From JAIRNF01 sp031551125 (lineage in GTDB: Bacteria > Bacteroidota > Bacteroidia > Bacteroidales > UBA932): 31,758 nt of DNA. The notes beneath the pieces were generated by a model. The model had not been told where the DNA came from. It searched no databases and saw only the letters and a list, made by a program, of their open reading frames with translations. The DNA is taken from the NCBI GenBank assembly GCA_031551125.1, contig JAVBOB010000014.1:1-31758 (forward strand), read 5' to 3'. Shown here in pieces: positions 17,342 to 25,663 of the stretch. The stretch's first letter is position 1. Each line of letters opens with the position of its first letter. Both the position numbers and the translations under genes were made by a program.

Positions 17342-17839
17342 ATGCCAAAAGACAAGCTATCGGTAAATACAGACATATCTACTCTGAAAAAACAGCTGAA
17401 AAAAGATGAAAAGTTTACTCAGGGTGTTCGCCTGTATGCCGTTTATCAAATAAAGCAAGGCAAGAAAGCTAAAGAGCTGGAAGATTTGTACAATGTAAGC
17501 CATAAATCTATCTGTAAGTGGGTACATTTGTATAACTCCGAAGGGCCCGAAGGGCTGCGAGATAAACCTCACAGCGGTCGCCCATCAAGACTTACAAAGG
17601 CCCAAAAAGAGATGCTGGCAAAAGCTATCAAAAGTAATCCGGAAACATTTGGCTATAGCGCTTCTTCATGGACAGGCCCTCTAGTAATAGGTTACATTGA
17701 ACAGGAGTTCGGAATACAATACAAAAAAGCTCAAATATATAACCTGCTACGAGAGCTAGGGTTTAACTTTCAACGAAAGCGTACCCCCGACAACGAAAAC
17801 GCAGACAGCGAAAAAACAGCTGATACTTCTGAAGAATAA
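17342..17839 (+). CDS. Orphan winged helix-turn-helix protein, IS630-transposase-like N-terminus
   Basis: A protein of 165 residues with no catalytic DDE domain. Residues ~20-75 form a homeodomain-like HTH (FTQGVRLYAVYQIKQGKKAKELEDLY, then VSHKSICKWVHLY). Next come the GLRDKPHSGRPSRLT linker characteristic of IS630/Tc1-type transposases and a second winged HTH (~90-140: TGPLVIGYIEQEFGIQYK, IYNLLRELGFNFQRKR). The tail is acidic (NENADSEKTADTSEE). The gene looks whole, with its own promoter, a clean stop and a strong terminator, and no IS ends. Inference: a domesticated DNA-binding regulator, rather than a decayed transposase. Target unknown. Confidence 0.8.
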   Translation: MPKDKLSVNTDISTLKKQLKKDEKFTQGVRLYAVYQIKQGKKAKELEDLYNVSHKSICKWVHLYNSEGPEGLRDKPHSGRPSRLTKAQKEMLAKAIKSNPETFGYSASSWTGPLVIGYIEQEFGIQYKKAQIYNLLRELGFNFQRKRTPDNENADSEKTADTSEE

Positions 17840-17847
17840 AAGCCATA

Positions 17848-17897
17848 ATCCGAATAAAAAAACACGCGAGCTAGCTTGCGTGTTTTTTTATTCGGAT
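17848..17897. terminator. Long bidirectional terminator
   Basis: A perfect 20-bp stem, 17848-17867 with 17878-17897, has A-run and T-run flanks inside the stem and a short self-complementary loop (GAGCTAGCTT). It sits between the HTH gene (plus) and the convergent thioredoxin gene (minus), so it can serve both. Confidence 0.85.
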
Positions 17898-17931
17898 AAG
17901 ATACATAACTCAAATTGCTACTTCTTGCACC

Positions 17932-18015
17932 TGAAGGGGGCTTTGGTCTGTACAAACAGTTTCCAACGTTCAACTGTACAATAGCCTAACCCTCCCCCTT
18001 TAGGAGCTGGGGAGT
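17932..18015. repeat. Probable degenerate intergenic repeat
   Basis: GAAGGGGGCTTTGG (17933-17946) is opposed by CCTCCCCCTTTAGG (17991-18004). A CTGTACA direct repeat occurs at 17948 and 17974. It resembles the C-rich 'CCCCTTTAGG' repeats often found between Bacteroidota genes. Confidence 0.4.
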
Positions 18016-18061
18016 AAAAGTTGCCGGCATAGAATGACAAGTTGAAAACTGAGGTTTTGCG

Positions 18062-18520
18062 TTATTTTTTAGCTGACAAAAGCACCTCATCAATTATCTT
18101 CTTCAAATCCTCCTTCGGTAGTAAGCCAACCGCCATTTGGGGCGTACCACTCATAGGCACAAATAGTAAGCTGGGATAGCTGTTGATGGCAAAGGCAGCA
18201 GAAAGTTCTCTCTCCTGCTCGGCATCAACTTTATAGATGTACATCCTCCCTTCATACTCCGCCGCCAGCTCTTCCAGTATAGGCGCAAGCCGTTTGCATG
18301 GGCCGCACCATACCGCATAAAAATCTATCAGGCAGGGCTTATCTCCCAAGTACTTCCATCCCGTGGGGTTTCCCTCATAGTCAACAACCTTTGACAAAAA
18401 ATCGGCTTTTGTCAAATGAATCGTTTTTGCATTTGTATTTTTTGACCCGCTCTGTCCCCAAAGCATATTGGTAGCGAGTAACAGCGCTGCCGTAAACATT
18501 AGTAATGATATTCTTTTCAT
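18062..18520 (-). CDS. Periplasmic thioredoxin-family protein
   Basis: A protein of 152 residues. The signal peptide MKRISLLMFTAALLLATNMLWGQ is followed by a thioredoxin fold. The active site is WCGPC (C72, C75) in DFYAVWCGPCKRLAP, the second conserved strand is YIYKVDAEQE, and the cis-proline site is INSYPSLL (P116). WCGPC plus an exported location suggests a periplasmic disulfide reductase or redox carrier; the partner is unknown. There is no lipobox cysteine, so it is probably soluble. Stands alone, convergent with the HTH gene. Confidence 0.93.
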   Translation of the reverse strand: MKRISLLMFTAALLLATNMLWGQSGSKNTNAKTIHLTKADFLSKVVDYEGNPTGWKYLGDKPCLIDFYAVWCGPCKRLAPILEELAAEYEGRMYIYKVDAEQERELSAAFAINSYPSLLFVPMSGTPQMAVGLLPKEDLKKIIDEVLLSAKK

Positions 18521-18624
18521 AATTCAACTCTCCATTATGGCCTCATCGGTTTATTATAAACGATAAAAGTAGCTGTTTCGTTCAATATAGCTTCAACATT
18601 ATGCTGATAATGGCTGATTTCTTA

Positions 18625-18632
18625 TATCTTTG
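18625..18632 (+). promoter_or_regulatory. Candidate -7 element TATCTTTG for the GT117 gene
   Basis: TATCTTTG lies 38 bases upstream of the ATG at 18671. The -33 region is not distinct. Confidence 0.55.
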
Positions 18633-18670
18633 TCAGCCTATATAGCTCCACTAAAATCGTTTCAATACGT

Positions 18671-21600
18671 ATGAGAAGCTTCAAATCGCTAAACCTTCTG
18701 TTCGGCTGGTTGGCTTTTGCTATTGCCGCCGTAACCTACCTTATGTGCATTGAACCTACTGCAAGCCTTTGGGATTGTGGTGAATTTATATCCTCTGCCT
18801 ATAAATTAGAAGTGGGACACCCGCCGGGAGCCCCTCTTTTTATCATGATGGCTCGCTTCTTTGCCATCTTTGCCCCGGGTGTAGATAAAGTTGCAATGAT
18901 GGTAAACGCCATGTCGGCATTGGCCAGCGCTTTTACCATACTATTCTTATTTTGGAGTATTACCCACCTCTTTTGCAAAATGCTTAGAAAGCAAGGTGAG
19001 GAGCTAAACGAAACTGAACGCATACTTGCTATTGGCGCCGGGCTGGTTGGTGCTTTGGCCTACACCTTCTCTGATACGTTTTGGTTTTCTGCTGTTGAAG
19101 GAGAAGTGTACGCAACCTCATCCCTCTTCACTGCCGTAGTATTTTGGGCTATTTTAAAGTGGGAAAACGTTGCAAATGAACCCTATGCTAATCGCTGGAT
19201 AGTACTCATTGCCTACCTCGTAGGTTTGTCAATAGGCGTTCACCTTCTTAACCTGTTGGCAATACCCGCCATTGTAATGGTGTACTACTTTAAAAAGTAC
19301 AAAGTTTCCAAGCTTGGCATAGTAAAAGCATCGCTGGTTGCCATACTGTTGTTGGGACTTACCATATACGGTATAGTACCTCTGCTACCTTGGATTGCAT
19401 CGGGCGTTGAGCTGATGTTTGTAAACGGTTTAGGAATGCCTATAAATTCCGGATTACTGTTTTATATCGCACTGCTTGTAGGTATTTTTATATTCTTAAT
19501 TCGTTATACGCTGAGAAATAAGAAAGTTTTGGCTAATACCATCGTACTATGTGTTGCGCTTATTTCGTTAGGCTACGGCAGCTATGCTATGATTGTTATA
19601 CGGTCATCGGCAAATCCGCCAATGGATCAAAACAATCCGGACAACATATTCTCGCTGATGTCCTACCTTAATCGCGATCAGTACGGAAGCCGTCCCCTAC
19701 TCTATGGACAATACTACAATGCTCCCGTTGTTGACTATAAGGTGAGCAATAGCTACGTTCGTATTGACAACAAGTACGTAAAGGCCGATAATCGCTTTGA
19801 GTACGTTTACGATAAAAATTTCTGCACCATACTTCCCCGCATATACAACGACCAACCCGATGCGGAAGATCATCGGAGAGCATACCAACAGTGGGGCGGA
19901 ACAGCTACAACCCCCATTGTTGCCAAAAATGGTCAAACCATTATGCGGCCAACCTTTGGCGATAACCTGAGCTTTCTATTCAGCTACCAAATCAGCTGGA
20001 TGTACTGGCGTTACTTTATGTGGAACTTCTCCGGTCGCCAAAACGATTTGCAAGGACATGGCGGACCACACAGAGGAAACTGGATTACCGGAATTACGCC
20101 TCTTGACGAAGCACGCTTAGGAACACAAGACCCAAGCGATTTACCGGAATACTTAGCCAACAATAAGGGGCATAACAAGTACTATATGCTACCCCTATTG
20201 TTAGGGATTTTCGGTGCTCTCATTCAGCTAATGATGAACCGAAAAGATTTCGTTATTGTACTGCTGCTTTTCTTCTTTACCGGATTAGCAATTGTGCTTT
20301 ACCTTAACCAAACGCCCTACCAGCCTCGTGAACGAGATTACGCCTATGCAGGCTCATTTTATGCTTTCGCTATTTGGATAGGGCTGGGAGTTGTAGGGCT
20401 ATATACGCTACTGCGCAAGCTGGGCCCGTCTAAAGTTATTGCTACAGCTTCTGTTGTTATGTCGCTATTTGTTCCTACGCTTATGGCGGCACAAAATTGG
20501 GACGACCACGACCGCTCCGGCAGGTACATCACCAGTGATTTTGGATACAACTTGCTGAACTCCTGTCTCCCTAATTCTATAATTGTTACCTATGGAGATA
20601 ACGATACGTTTGCTCTGTGGTACGAGCAAGAGGTAGAAAGCGAACGAACAGATGTAAGGGTTGCCAACATATCCTACCTGTACTCTGACTGGTACTATGA
20701 ACAAATGATGCGTAGAACATATTCATCAGATAGGTTTGTAACTTCAGCAACGCCTGAAAAAATTGCAGGCTCAAGAAGAAACTCCGTTCCTGTAGAAAAA
20801 CACTTTGCAGACAGCGTGGCCATTGGCATGAAGGACGTGATGGACTTTATTATGAATGACAGCCCTGATGCCAAAACAATGTCAAGGTTCGAGATGGAAC
20901 CGGTCAACTACATTCCTGCAAAGAATTTGGCTCTTAGATTTGATGCCAGCGAGCTCAAAAAAACAGGTGTATTACCGGATAGCGTAAAGGATAAGGATAT
21001 CATAAATCCGCTTATTCTTAGCATGAATCAAGCTGTATATGGAAAAAATTCCATTGCAGTATTCGATATTGTTGCCAACAACTATAACACGCGTCCTATT
21101 TACTTTGGCCCCGTAACACCTGAGAAGTATTGGGAGGAGCTGACACCTTACGCTCAAGCGGTAGGGCTTGCCAGAATTATCACGCCTGCACCGAATGCTT
21201 TAAAAATGGATATTGATAAAACGTTCGACCTGTTCATGAATACGTATCGCTATCGTGGGCTAAATGATAGTAAAATATACTCGGATGAAACGCTTAAACG
21301 GATGACCTACCATTACCGCACAGGGTTTATCGACTTAGCAACCACCTTAGTTAAGGATGGGCAAGAGGAACGGGCAAAACAGGTAATTGACAAGTGTATT
21401 ACGGTACTGCCTGAAATGATGGAACCATACGCCGCCTTCGTTCTCCCTATAGTTAACTTATACGCCAACGTTGGTGAGCACGATAAAGCACAAGCGCTTG
21501 CACAAAAAATGCTTACCGAGGTTGTGAAAGAGCTGAAGCTATACCAAAACCTAAGCATTGACAAACTAACCTTTGTAGGTAGTGAGCTGTATAGTGCATA

Positions 21601-21718
21601 TAGAGGATTACAAGGAATTAAAGATTTGAGCGCTTTCTATAAGTATGACAGCTTAAACAAAGAGGCTTCTGAATGGTTTACCATATTTGATCAACAGTTT
21701 GGTTCCTTACTTCGCTAA
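18671..21718 (+). CDS. DUF2723 / GT117-family membrane glycosyltransferase
   Basis: A protein of 1015 residues. The N-terminus has the family hallmark: LNLLFGWLAFAIAAVTYLMCIEPTASLWDCGEF, then GHPPGAPLFIMMAR, with the catalytic acidic residues expected in the first periplasmic loop (WDCGE). About ten membrane segments occupy residues 10-340 and 490-610. A soluble C-terminal part (about 620-1015) contains YGDNDTFALWYEQEVE and TPR-like helices near the end (residues ~880-985). Known for the family (PF11028): polyprenyl-phosphate-sugar-dependent protein O-glycosylation of the GT-C class, related to eukaryotic TMEM260. The deacetylase gene starts 8 bases downstream, so the two are likely co-transcribed. 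Confidence 0.9.
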   Translation: MRSFKSLNLLFGWLAFAIAAVTYLMCIEPTASLWDCGEFISSAYKLEVGHPPGAPLFIMMARFFAIFAPGVDKVAMMVNAMSALASAFTILFLFWSITHLFCKMLRKQGEELNETERILAIGAGLVGALAYTFSDTFWFSAVEGEVYATSSLFTAVVFWAILKWENVANEPYANRWIVLIAYLVGLSIGVHLLNLLAIPAIVMVYYFKKYKVSKLGIVKASLVAILLLGLTIYGIVPLLPWIASGVELMFVNGLGMPINSGLLFYIALLVGIFIFLIRYTLRNKKVLANTIVLCVALISLGYGSYAMIVIRSSANPPMDQNNPDNIFSLMSYLNRDQYGSRPLLYGQYYNAPVVDYKVSNSYVRIDNKYVKADNRFEYVYDKNFCTILPRIYNDQPDAEDHRRAYQQWGGTATTPIVAKNGQTIMRPTFGDNLSFLFSYQISWMYWRYFMWNFSGRQNDLQGHGGPHRGNWITGITPLDEARLGTQDPSDLPEYLANNKGHNKYYMLPLLLGIFGALIQLMMNRKDFVIVLLLFFFTGLAIVLYLNQTPYQPRERDYAYAGSFYAFAIWIGLGVVGLYTLLRKLGPSKVIATASVVMSLFVPTLMAAQNWDDHDRSGRYITSDFGYNLLNSCLPNSIIVTYGDNDTFALWYEQEVESERTDVRVANISYLYSDWYYEQMMRRTYSSDRFVTSATPEKIAGSRRNSVPVEKHFADSVAIGMKDVMDFIMNDSPDAKTMSRFEMEPVNYIPAKNLALRFDASELKKTGVLPDSVKDKDIINPLILSMNQAVYGKNSIAVFDIVANNYNTRPIYFGPVTPEKYWEELTPYAQAVGLARIITPAPNALKMDIDKTFDLFMNTYRYRGLNDSKIYSDETLKRMTYHYRTGFIDLATTLVKDGQEERAKQVIDKCITVLPEMMEPYAAFVLPIVNLYANVGEHDKAQALAQKMLTEVVKELKLYQNLSIDKLTFVGSELYSAYRGLQGIKDLSAFYKYDSLNKEASEWFTIFDQQFGSLLR

Positions 21719-21726
21719 AAAACAAT

Positions 21727-22344
21727 ATGTATTTCAGACCTCCAAAATTTATCAAGCGGCTTTTCCCTTCACTCATCTGGAATTTTTCCGATGAAGGAGG
21801 GGAAAAAGTTGTTTACCTTACATTTGATGATGGGCCTACGCCCGAAATAACACACTGGGTACTTGATAGGCTCGACGAGTTTAACGCTAAGGCAACATTC
21901 TTTTGTTTAGGCAAAAACGTAGAGCAACACCTTGAGATATATAATGAGATATGCCGCAGAAAGCACGCCGTAGGCAGCCATTCATACAGTCACTTAAAAG
22001 GTTGGGGCTTAAGCGTTGGCAACTACATAGAGGACTATAACCTTGCCGAAGCGTTTATTCAAAGTAACCTGCTACGTCCCCCCTACGGTCGTATAACTCC
22101 ACGACAAGCAAAGGTTTTGGGAGAACGATTCAAAATTATCATGTGGGATATTTTAAGTCGGGATTATAGTAGAGCAGTATCACGTAAAAGATGTGTGAGA
22201 AACGTAACCAAGCACGTTAGGCCGGGTGCAATTATTGTTTTCCACGACTCTAAAAAAGCTGAACGAAACCTGCGCTATGCGCTTCCCCGCGTGTTGGCTT
22301 TCTTGAAAGAGAATGGCTACGAATGTAAACGAATAGAACAGTAA
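21727..22344 (+). CDS. Polysaccharide deacetylase (NodB/CE4 family)
   Basis: A protein of 205 residues with no signal peptide. CE4 motifs are all recognisable: TFDDGP (D34, D35), HAVGSHSYSH (metal-binding histidines), RPPYGR, MWDILSRDY and IVFHDS. Role by family: removal of N- or O-acetyl groups from a cell-wall or surface glycan, with a divalent metal. The start ATG lies 8 bases after the glycosyltransferase stop. The absence of an export signal is notable, although the N-terminal hydrophobic patch KRLFPSLIWNF could tether it to the membrane. Exact substrate unknown. Confidence 0.9.
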   Translation: MYFRPPKFIKRLFPSLIWNFSDEGGEKVVYLTFDDGPTPEITHWVLDRLDEFNAKATFFCLGKNVEQHLEIYNEICRRKHAVGSHSYSHLKGWGLSVGNYIEDYNLAEAFIQSNLLRPPYGRITPRQAKVLGERFKIIMWDILSRDYSRAVSRKRCVRNVTKHVRPGAIIVFHDSKKAERNLRYALPRVLAFLKENGYECKRIEQ

Positions 22345-22350
22345 AAATTA

Positions 22351-22421
22351 CGTCATAACGAGTCGCTTTTCCGAGCCAATCTCTCGAATTAGCAGATTGC
22401 TTCGCTTCTCTCGCAATGACG
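22351..22421. repeat. Palindromic intergenic repeat, copy 4
   Basis: Starts CGTCATAACGAGTCGC and ends GATTGCTTCGCTTCTCTCGC then AATGACG. Arms are imperfectly complementary. Same family as copies at 2011, 7020 and 15301. It lies 7 bases after the deacetylase stop. Confidence 0.85.
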
Positions 22422-22455
22422 AATTTAGTTCAACCACTAACTTAATAATACATAG

Positions 22456-23727
22456 ATGAACGTACTACTAATCGGATCGGGAGGAAGAGAACATGCGCTG
22501 GCATGGAAGCTGGTGCAAAGCGCTAAGCTAAGCAAGCTATTTATAGCGCCGGGAAACCCCGGAACAGCATCGCTGGGAGAAAATGTAGCAATATCACCTA
22601 ACGATTTTGAATCGCTGAAAGCATTTTGCCTGAACAACTCCGTAAACATGGTGGTAGTTGGTCCCGAAGAACCGTTGGTTAGGGGAATAAGCAACTTTTT
22701 CTGCTCTGATAGCTCACTACAACATATTCCGGTTATTGGTCCTTGTAAAGAAGGCGCCATGCTGGAGGGAAGTAAAGATTTTGCTAAAGCATTTATGGCC
22801 GAATTCGGTATTCCCACCGCCCGTTACCGGTCTTTTACCAAAACAACCATCAACGAAGGATTTCTTTTTCTTGAGAAGCTGAAGGCGCCATACGTACTCA
22901 AAGCGGATGGTTTGGCAGCCGGTAAGGGAGTTGTGATTCCTAACCAGCTGGAAGAGGCCAAGCAAACGCTGAGCGAAATGCTGAATGGCAAGTTTGGAGA
23001 AGCCGGAAATACGGTGGTAATTGAAGAATTTCTCAGCGGAATTGAAGTATCTGTTTTTATTCTTACCGATGGGGTTTCATATAAGCTACTCCCGGAAGCA
23101 AAGGATTATAAACGAATTGGTGAAGGCGATACGGGGCCTAACACCGGAGGTATGGGAGCTGTATCTCCCGTTCCTTTCGCAAATAAAATTTTCCTTGATA
23201 AAGTTTGTAAGAACATTGTTGAGCCTACGCTACATGGATTAAAAACAAGGGGTATCAGCTATAAAGGATTTATATTTATTGGTCTGATGAATGTAAACGG
23301 AGAGCCCTACGTTATTGAGTACAACGTTAGAATGGGAGACCCTGAAACGGAAGCGGTAATGCCCCGCCTGAATGCCGACCTGCTCGACTTATTTGATGGT
23401 GTTGCAAACACAACCTTAGCGCAAAAAAGATGCGATATACATCCTCAAGCGGCAACAACGGTGGTATGCGTATCGGGAGGTTATCCGGATGAGTACAAAA
23501 AGGGAATAGAAATTCAGGGACTTGATGTACCAACCGAATCCATCATATTCCATGCCGGAACAAAAAACAACAATAACATAGTTGAAACATCGGGAGGGCG
23601 AGTACTTGCCGTTACCTCTTTAGCCGACTCTCTTCCAAAAGCGTTGGAAAAAACTTACATATCTATTGCCAACATTTCATTTGAAGGTATGTACTTTCGT
23701 AAAGATATTGGAAAAGATTTACAGTAA
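22456..23727 (+). CDS. purD: Phosphoribosylamine--glycine ligase
   Basis: A protein of 423 residues, the usual length. Catalyses the second step of purine synthesis: 5-phosphoribosylamine + glycine + ATP to GAR. Visible hallmarks: N-terminal MNVLLIGSGGREHALAWKL; ATP-grasp segments VLKADGLAAGKGVVIP (around 150-165) and FIFIGLMNVNGEPYVIEYNVRMGDPETEAVMPRL (the signature); and substrate loop GPNTGGMGAVSP. Cytoplasmic. Followed 24 bases later by a membrane protein gene, an arrangement I recall as common in Bacteroidota. No purine riboswitch is recognisable upstream. Confidence 0.97.
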   Translation: MNVLLIGSGGREHALAWKLVQSAKLSKLFIAPGNPGTASLGENVAISPNDFESLKAFCLNNSVNMVVVGPEEPLVRGISNFFCSDSSLQHIPVIGPCKEGAMLEGSKDFAKAFMAEFGIPTARYRSFTKTTINEGFLFLEKLKAPYVLKADGLAAGKGVVIPNQLEEAKQTLSEMLNGKFGEAGNTVVIEEFLSGIEVSVFILTDGVSYKLLPEAKDYKRIGEGDTGPNTGGMGAVSPVPFANKIFLDKVCKNIVEPTLHGLKTRGISYKGFIFIGLMNVNGEPYVIEYNVRMGDPETEAVMPRLNADLLDLFDGVANTTLAQKRCDIHPQAATTVVCVSGGYPDEYKKGIEIQGLDVPTESIIFHAGTKNNNNIVETSGGRVLAVTSLADSLPKALEKTYISIANISFEGMYFRKDIGKDLQ

Positions 23728-23751
23728 ATATCTATTCTAAGGCTGAAAAAG

Positions 23752-24747
23752 ATGCTGCTCGACTTTACCCGTAAAACCTACACGCAAACGGCCATACTTC
23801 TATGCTTCACCTTGCTATTACTCTGGTGCAGACAGCTAAGTGGCGTACCCGTATCGGAAGTAACAAACGAGCCACTAATGCCGTTAGCAGCCCTTTTACA
23901 AGAAGGAATGCTGGCTATTGGCAATACCTTATCAATGGTATTGGCTATGGCCTTCACCTTATGTTTAGCTTACCTGCTTATGTATATCATGCAAAAGCAA
24001 GATTTGCTACGCAGGCAAGACCATCTTGTAGCTTTCATATTTATTCTGCTCAGCTGCTCACTTCCAACACAGCAGCTGCTGGGAGGAGCTCAAATAGCCG
24101 CTTTACTCTGCCTTATTGCTCTTGATAAGCATCTAAATTTATACCATGCACAAAATACAGCAAAGCATATTTTTACTGCGGCATTTGCAGTGGGTATAGC
24201 AAGCTTATTTTATCCCCCCGCTCTACTCTTTTTCTTTGTAATATTAGTGGGTACCGCATTCCTAAAGGTGTACAACTGGAGAGATTTTTTCATCTGCATT
24301 TTCGGTCTGCTAACACCTCTAGCCCTAGGTTTAATTTACTATCATATTACAGGTGAAAATATGGATAAACCGCTATCTGTAATGGTTAGCTATTTCACAC
24401 CTGACAAACCGTTATTTTTATCACTAGACCATTTTAACGAAGGATATATATGCATTGGCTTTATAGGTCTTCTATGTCTGATTGCCGCATTTACCAATGC
24501 ACGTGGTATTTTGTCCAATATCAGGGTATCTAAAATGTTTGGCACTTTACGCCTATCATTTTTCGTTATCCTAATCGGCAGCTTTATATTTCCGGCTATG
24601 TTCACCGGATCAATGCTTATCTTACTCGCTATTCCGGCATCAATACTTCTTGTAAACTACTTATCGGGTATCAGAAAAGCAAAGTGGGCAAACTTACTAC
24701 TACTGCTATTCATAGCTTCCTGCTTTCTGCTTCAGCTGTTCTTTTAA
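23752..24747 (+). CDS. Polytopic membrane protein, DUF6427-like
   Basis: A protein of 331 residues with about nine to ten hydrophobic segments throughout (for example residues 14-26, 58-80, 92-108, 113-126, 140-175, 180-198, 228-248, 266-305, 312-331). Recognisable family features are few: the SLFYPPALLFFFVILVG and NWRDFFICIFGLL segments recall DUF6427 proteins of Bacteroidota, which often sit beside purD. Function unknown. Possibly co-transcribed with purD and ends 25 bases before a convergent gene. Confidence 0.65.
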   Translation: MLLDFTRKTYTQTAILLCFTLLLLWCRQLSGVPVSEVTNEPLMPLAALLQEGMLAIGNTLSMVLAMAFTLCLAYLLMYIMQKQDLLRRQDHLVAFIFILLSCSLPTQQLLGGAQIAALLCLIALDKHLNLYHAQNTAKHIFTAAFAVGIASLFYPPALLFFFVILVGTAFLKVYNWRDFFICIFGLLTPLALGLIYYHITGENMDKPLSVMVSYFTPDKPLFLSLDHFNEGYICIGFIGLLCLIAAFTNARGILSNIRVSKMFGTLRLSFFVILIGSFIFPAMFTGSMLILLAIPASILLVNYLSGIRKAKWANLLLLLFIASCFLLQLFF

Positions 24748-24772
24748 GAGCAAAACCTCTTTATAAACGCTA

Positions 24773-25414
24773 CTATAAAATTGCTATTGCCCGAGCGGGT
24801 GCTCCATCTGCATTGATAGTTTTAAGTGGCAATACGCATAACGTAAACACATCTGCTCCAACCTTATCTAAGCAGCACAGATTTTCAATCAGTATGGTTT
24901 TGTTGGCTTGCAATATTTTTCTATGCCTTGGAAGCATTTCATCCATAACCGGATCAATAGATATAACATCAACTCCAATACCTTTCAATCCCCGTTCAGC
25001 AATCCAACCGGCAACCTCCATTGAAATAACGGGAAACGAAGAAAAGTAGTCAGCATGCCCCCACCGTTGGCTGCGCCCCGTATTAAACAATATAAACTCC
25101 ACCTCTTCCAGTCTATCACTAGCGGCCATTAGGCATTGTAAGGTAATCTCCTCTTCATCACCTATTTGTCGGCAATCTATAGCTACCGCCTTTCCAACAA
25201 AATGCTCTATGGGCAGCTGGTCTAGCGTCAACCCGTTTTCAAAAAGGTGTGCCGGCGCATCAATGTGTGTTCCTGTATGAGAATACAGCGTCAGCAATGT
25301 TTCTCGGAAACCGTCAACCCCAGCTGTTCCAACAGGTTTAAATGTAGGGGGCTCCGTACCCGGATATACAGGCATAACGGGAGCGATTGTATGGGTTAGG
25401 TCTATGGTTTTCAT
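24773..25414 (-). CDS. Cyclase family metal-dependent hydrolase (KynB-like)
   Basis: A protein of 213 residues. The family signature HTGTHIDAPAH lies at 46-56 (metal ligands H46, H50, D52; base H56 expected). Further marks are PVMPVYPG at 13-19, GVDGFRETLLTLYSHTG, and GVDVISID in the second half. Known members hydrolyse N-formylkynurenine (arylformamidase, KynB) or isatin and related cyclic amides; which one applies here cannot be decided, and no kynurenine-pathway gene is nearby. Start is the ATG at 25414. Transcribed away from cas9, with the tracrRNA gene upstream on the same strand. Confidence 0.88.
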   Translation of the reverse strand: MKTIDLTHTIAPVMPVYPGTEPPTFKPVGTAGVDGFRETLLTLYSHTGTHIDAPAHLFENGLTLDQLPIEHFVGKAVAIDCRQIGDEEEITLQCLMAASDRLEEVEFILFNTGRSQRWGHADYFSSFPVISMEVAGWIAERGLKGIGVDVISIDPVMDEMLPRHRKILQANKTILIENLCCLDKVGADVFTLCVLPLKTINADGAPARAIAIL

Positions 25415-25433
25415 AACATGCTATTAAGCCCAT

Positions 25434-25450
25434 TATTCTAAAATAGAATA
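25434..25450. promoter_or_regulatory. 17-bp AT-rich palindrome upstream of the cyclase gene
   Basis: TATTCTA-AAA-TAGAATA is a perfect 7-bp inverted repeat 20 bases upstream of the cyclase ATG. This position could suit an operator. In AT-rich sequence, chance is also plausible. Confidence 0.35.
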
Positions 25451-25517
25451 GCTAATTTTTCTAATTAAATCGTTTTTTTACTTACTTTTACAGCATTAGA
25501 TACAAAACAGGTGGGCA

Positions 25518-25597
25518 ATAAAAACAACAACCCGACCTTGCGGACGGGCTGCCTTAAAAGTTCTCACAACGGAATAATCCTTATTGTGATTCGATTG
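25518..25597 (-). ncRNA. tracrRNA
   Basis: Read on the minus strand, from just past a TACCTTTG promoter. The RNA begins with an anti-repeat complementary to the crRNA repeat over 16 bases (25599-25584, plus-strand TTGTGATTCGATTGCA). It continues AATAAGGATTATTCCGTTGT into a nexus in which TCACAA and TTGTGA can pair, then GAGAACTTTTAAGGC. It ends with hairpin CCCGTCC-GCAA-GGTCGGG (25548-25531, one T-T mismatch) and a T-rich tract (25530-25518). The AAGGATTATTCCGTTGTGA module is one I recognise from type II-C tracrRNAs of Bacteroidota. About 80 nt long. The 5' end is inferred from the promoter. Confidence 0.88.
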
Positions 25598-25602
25598 CAG
25601 TA

Positions 25603-25610
25603 CAAAGGTA
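25603..25610 (-). promoter_or_regulatory. tracrRNA -7 element TACCTTTG (minus strand)
   Basis: TACCTTTG lies at 25610-25603 on the minus strand, immediately upstream of the anti-repeat. The -33 region is T/A-rich (TTTACTTTAC) without a clean TTG. No equally good promoter is visible on the plus strand for cas9. Confidence 0.7.
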
Positions 25611-25663
25611 ATAAAATTTAGTAAAGTAAAAATATAAAATCGAAATTTTCAAAAAATCGTGGT

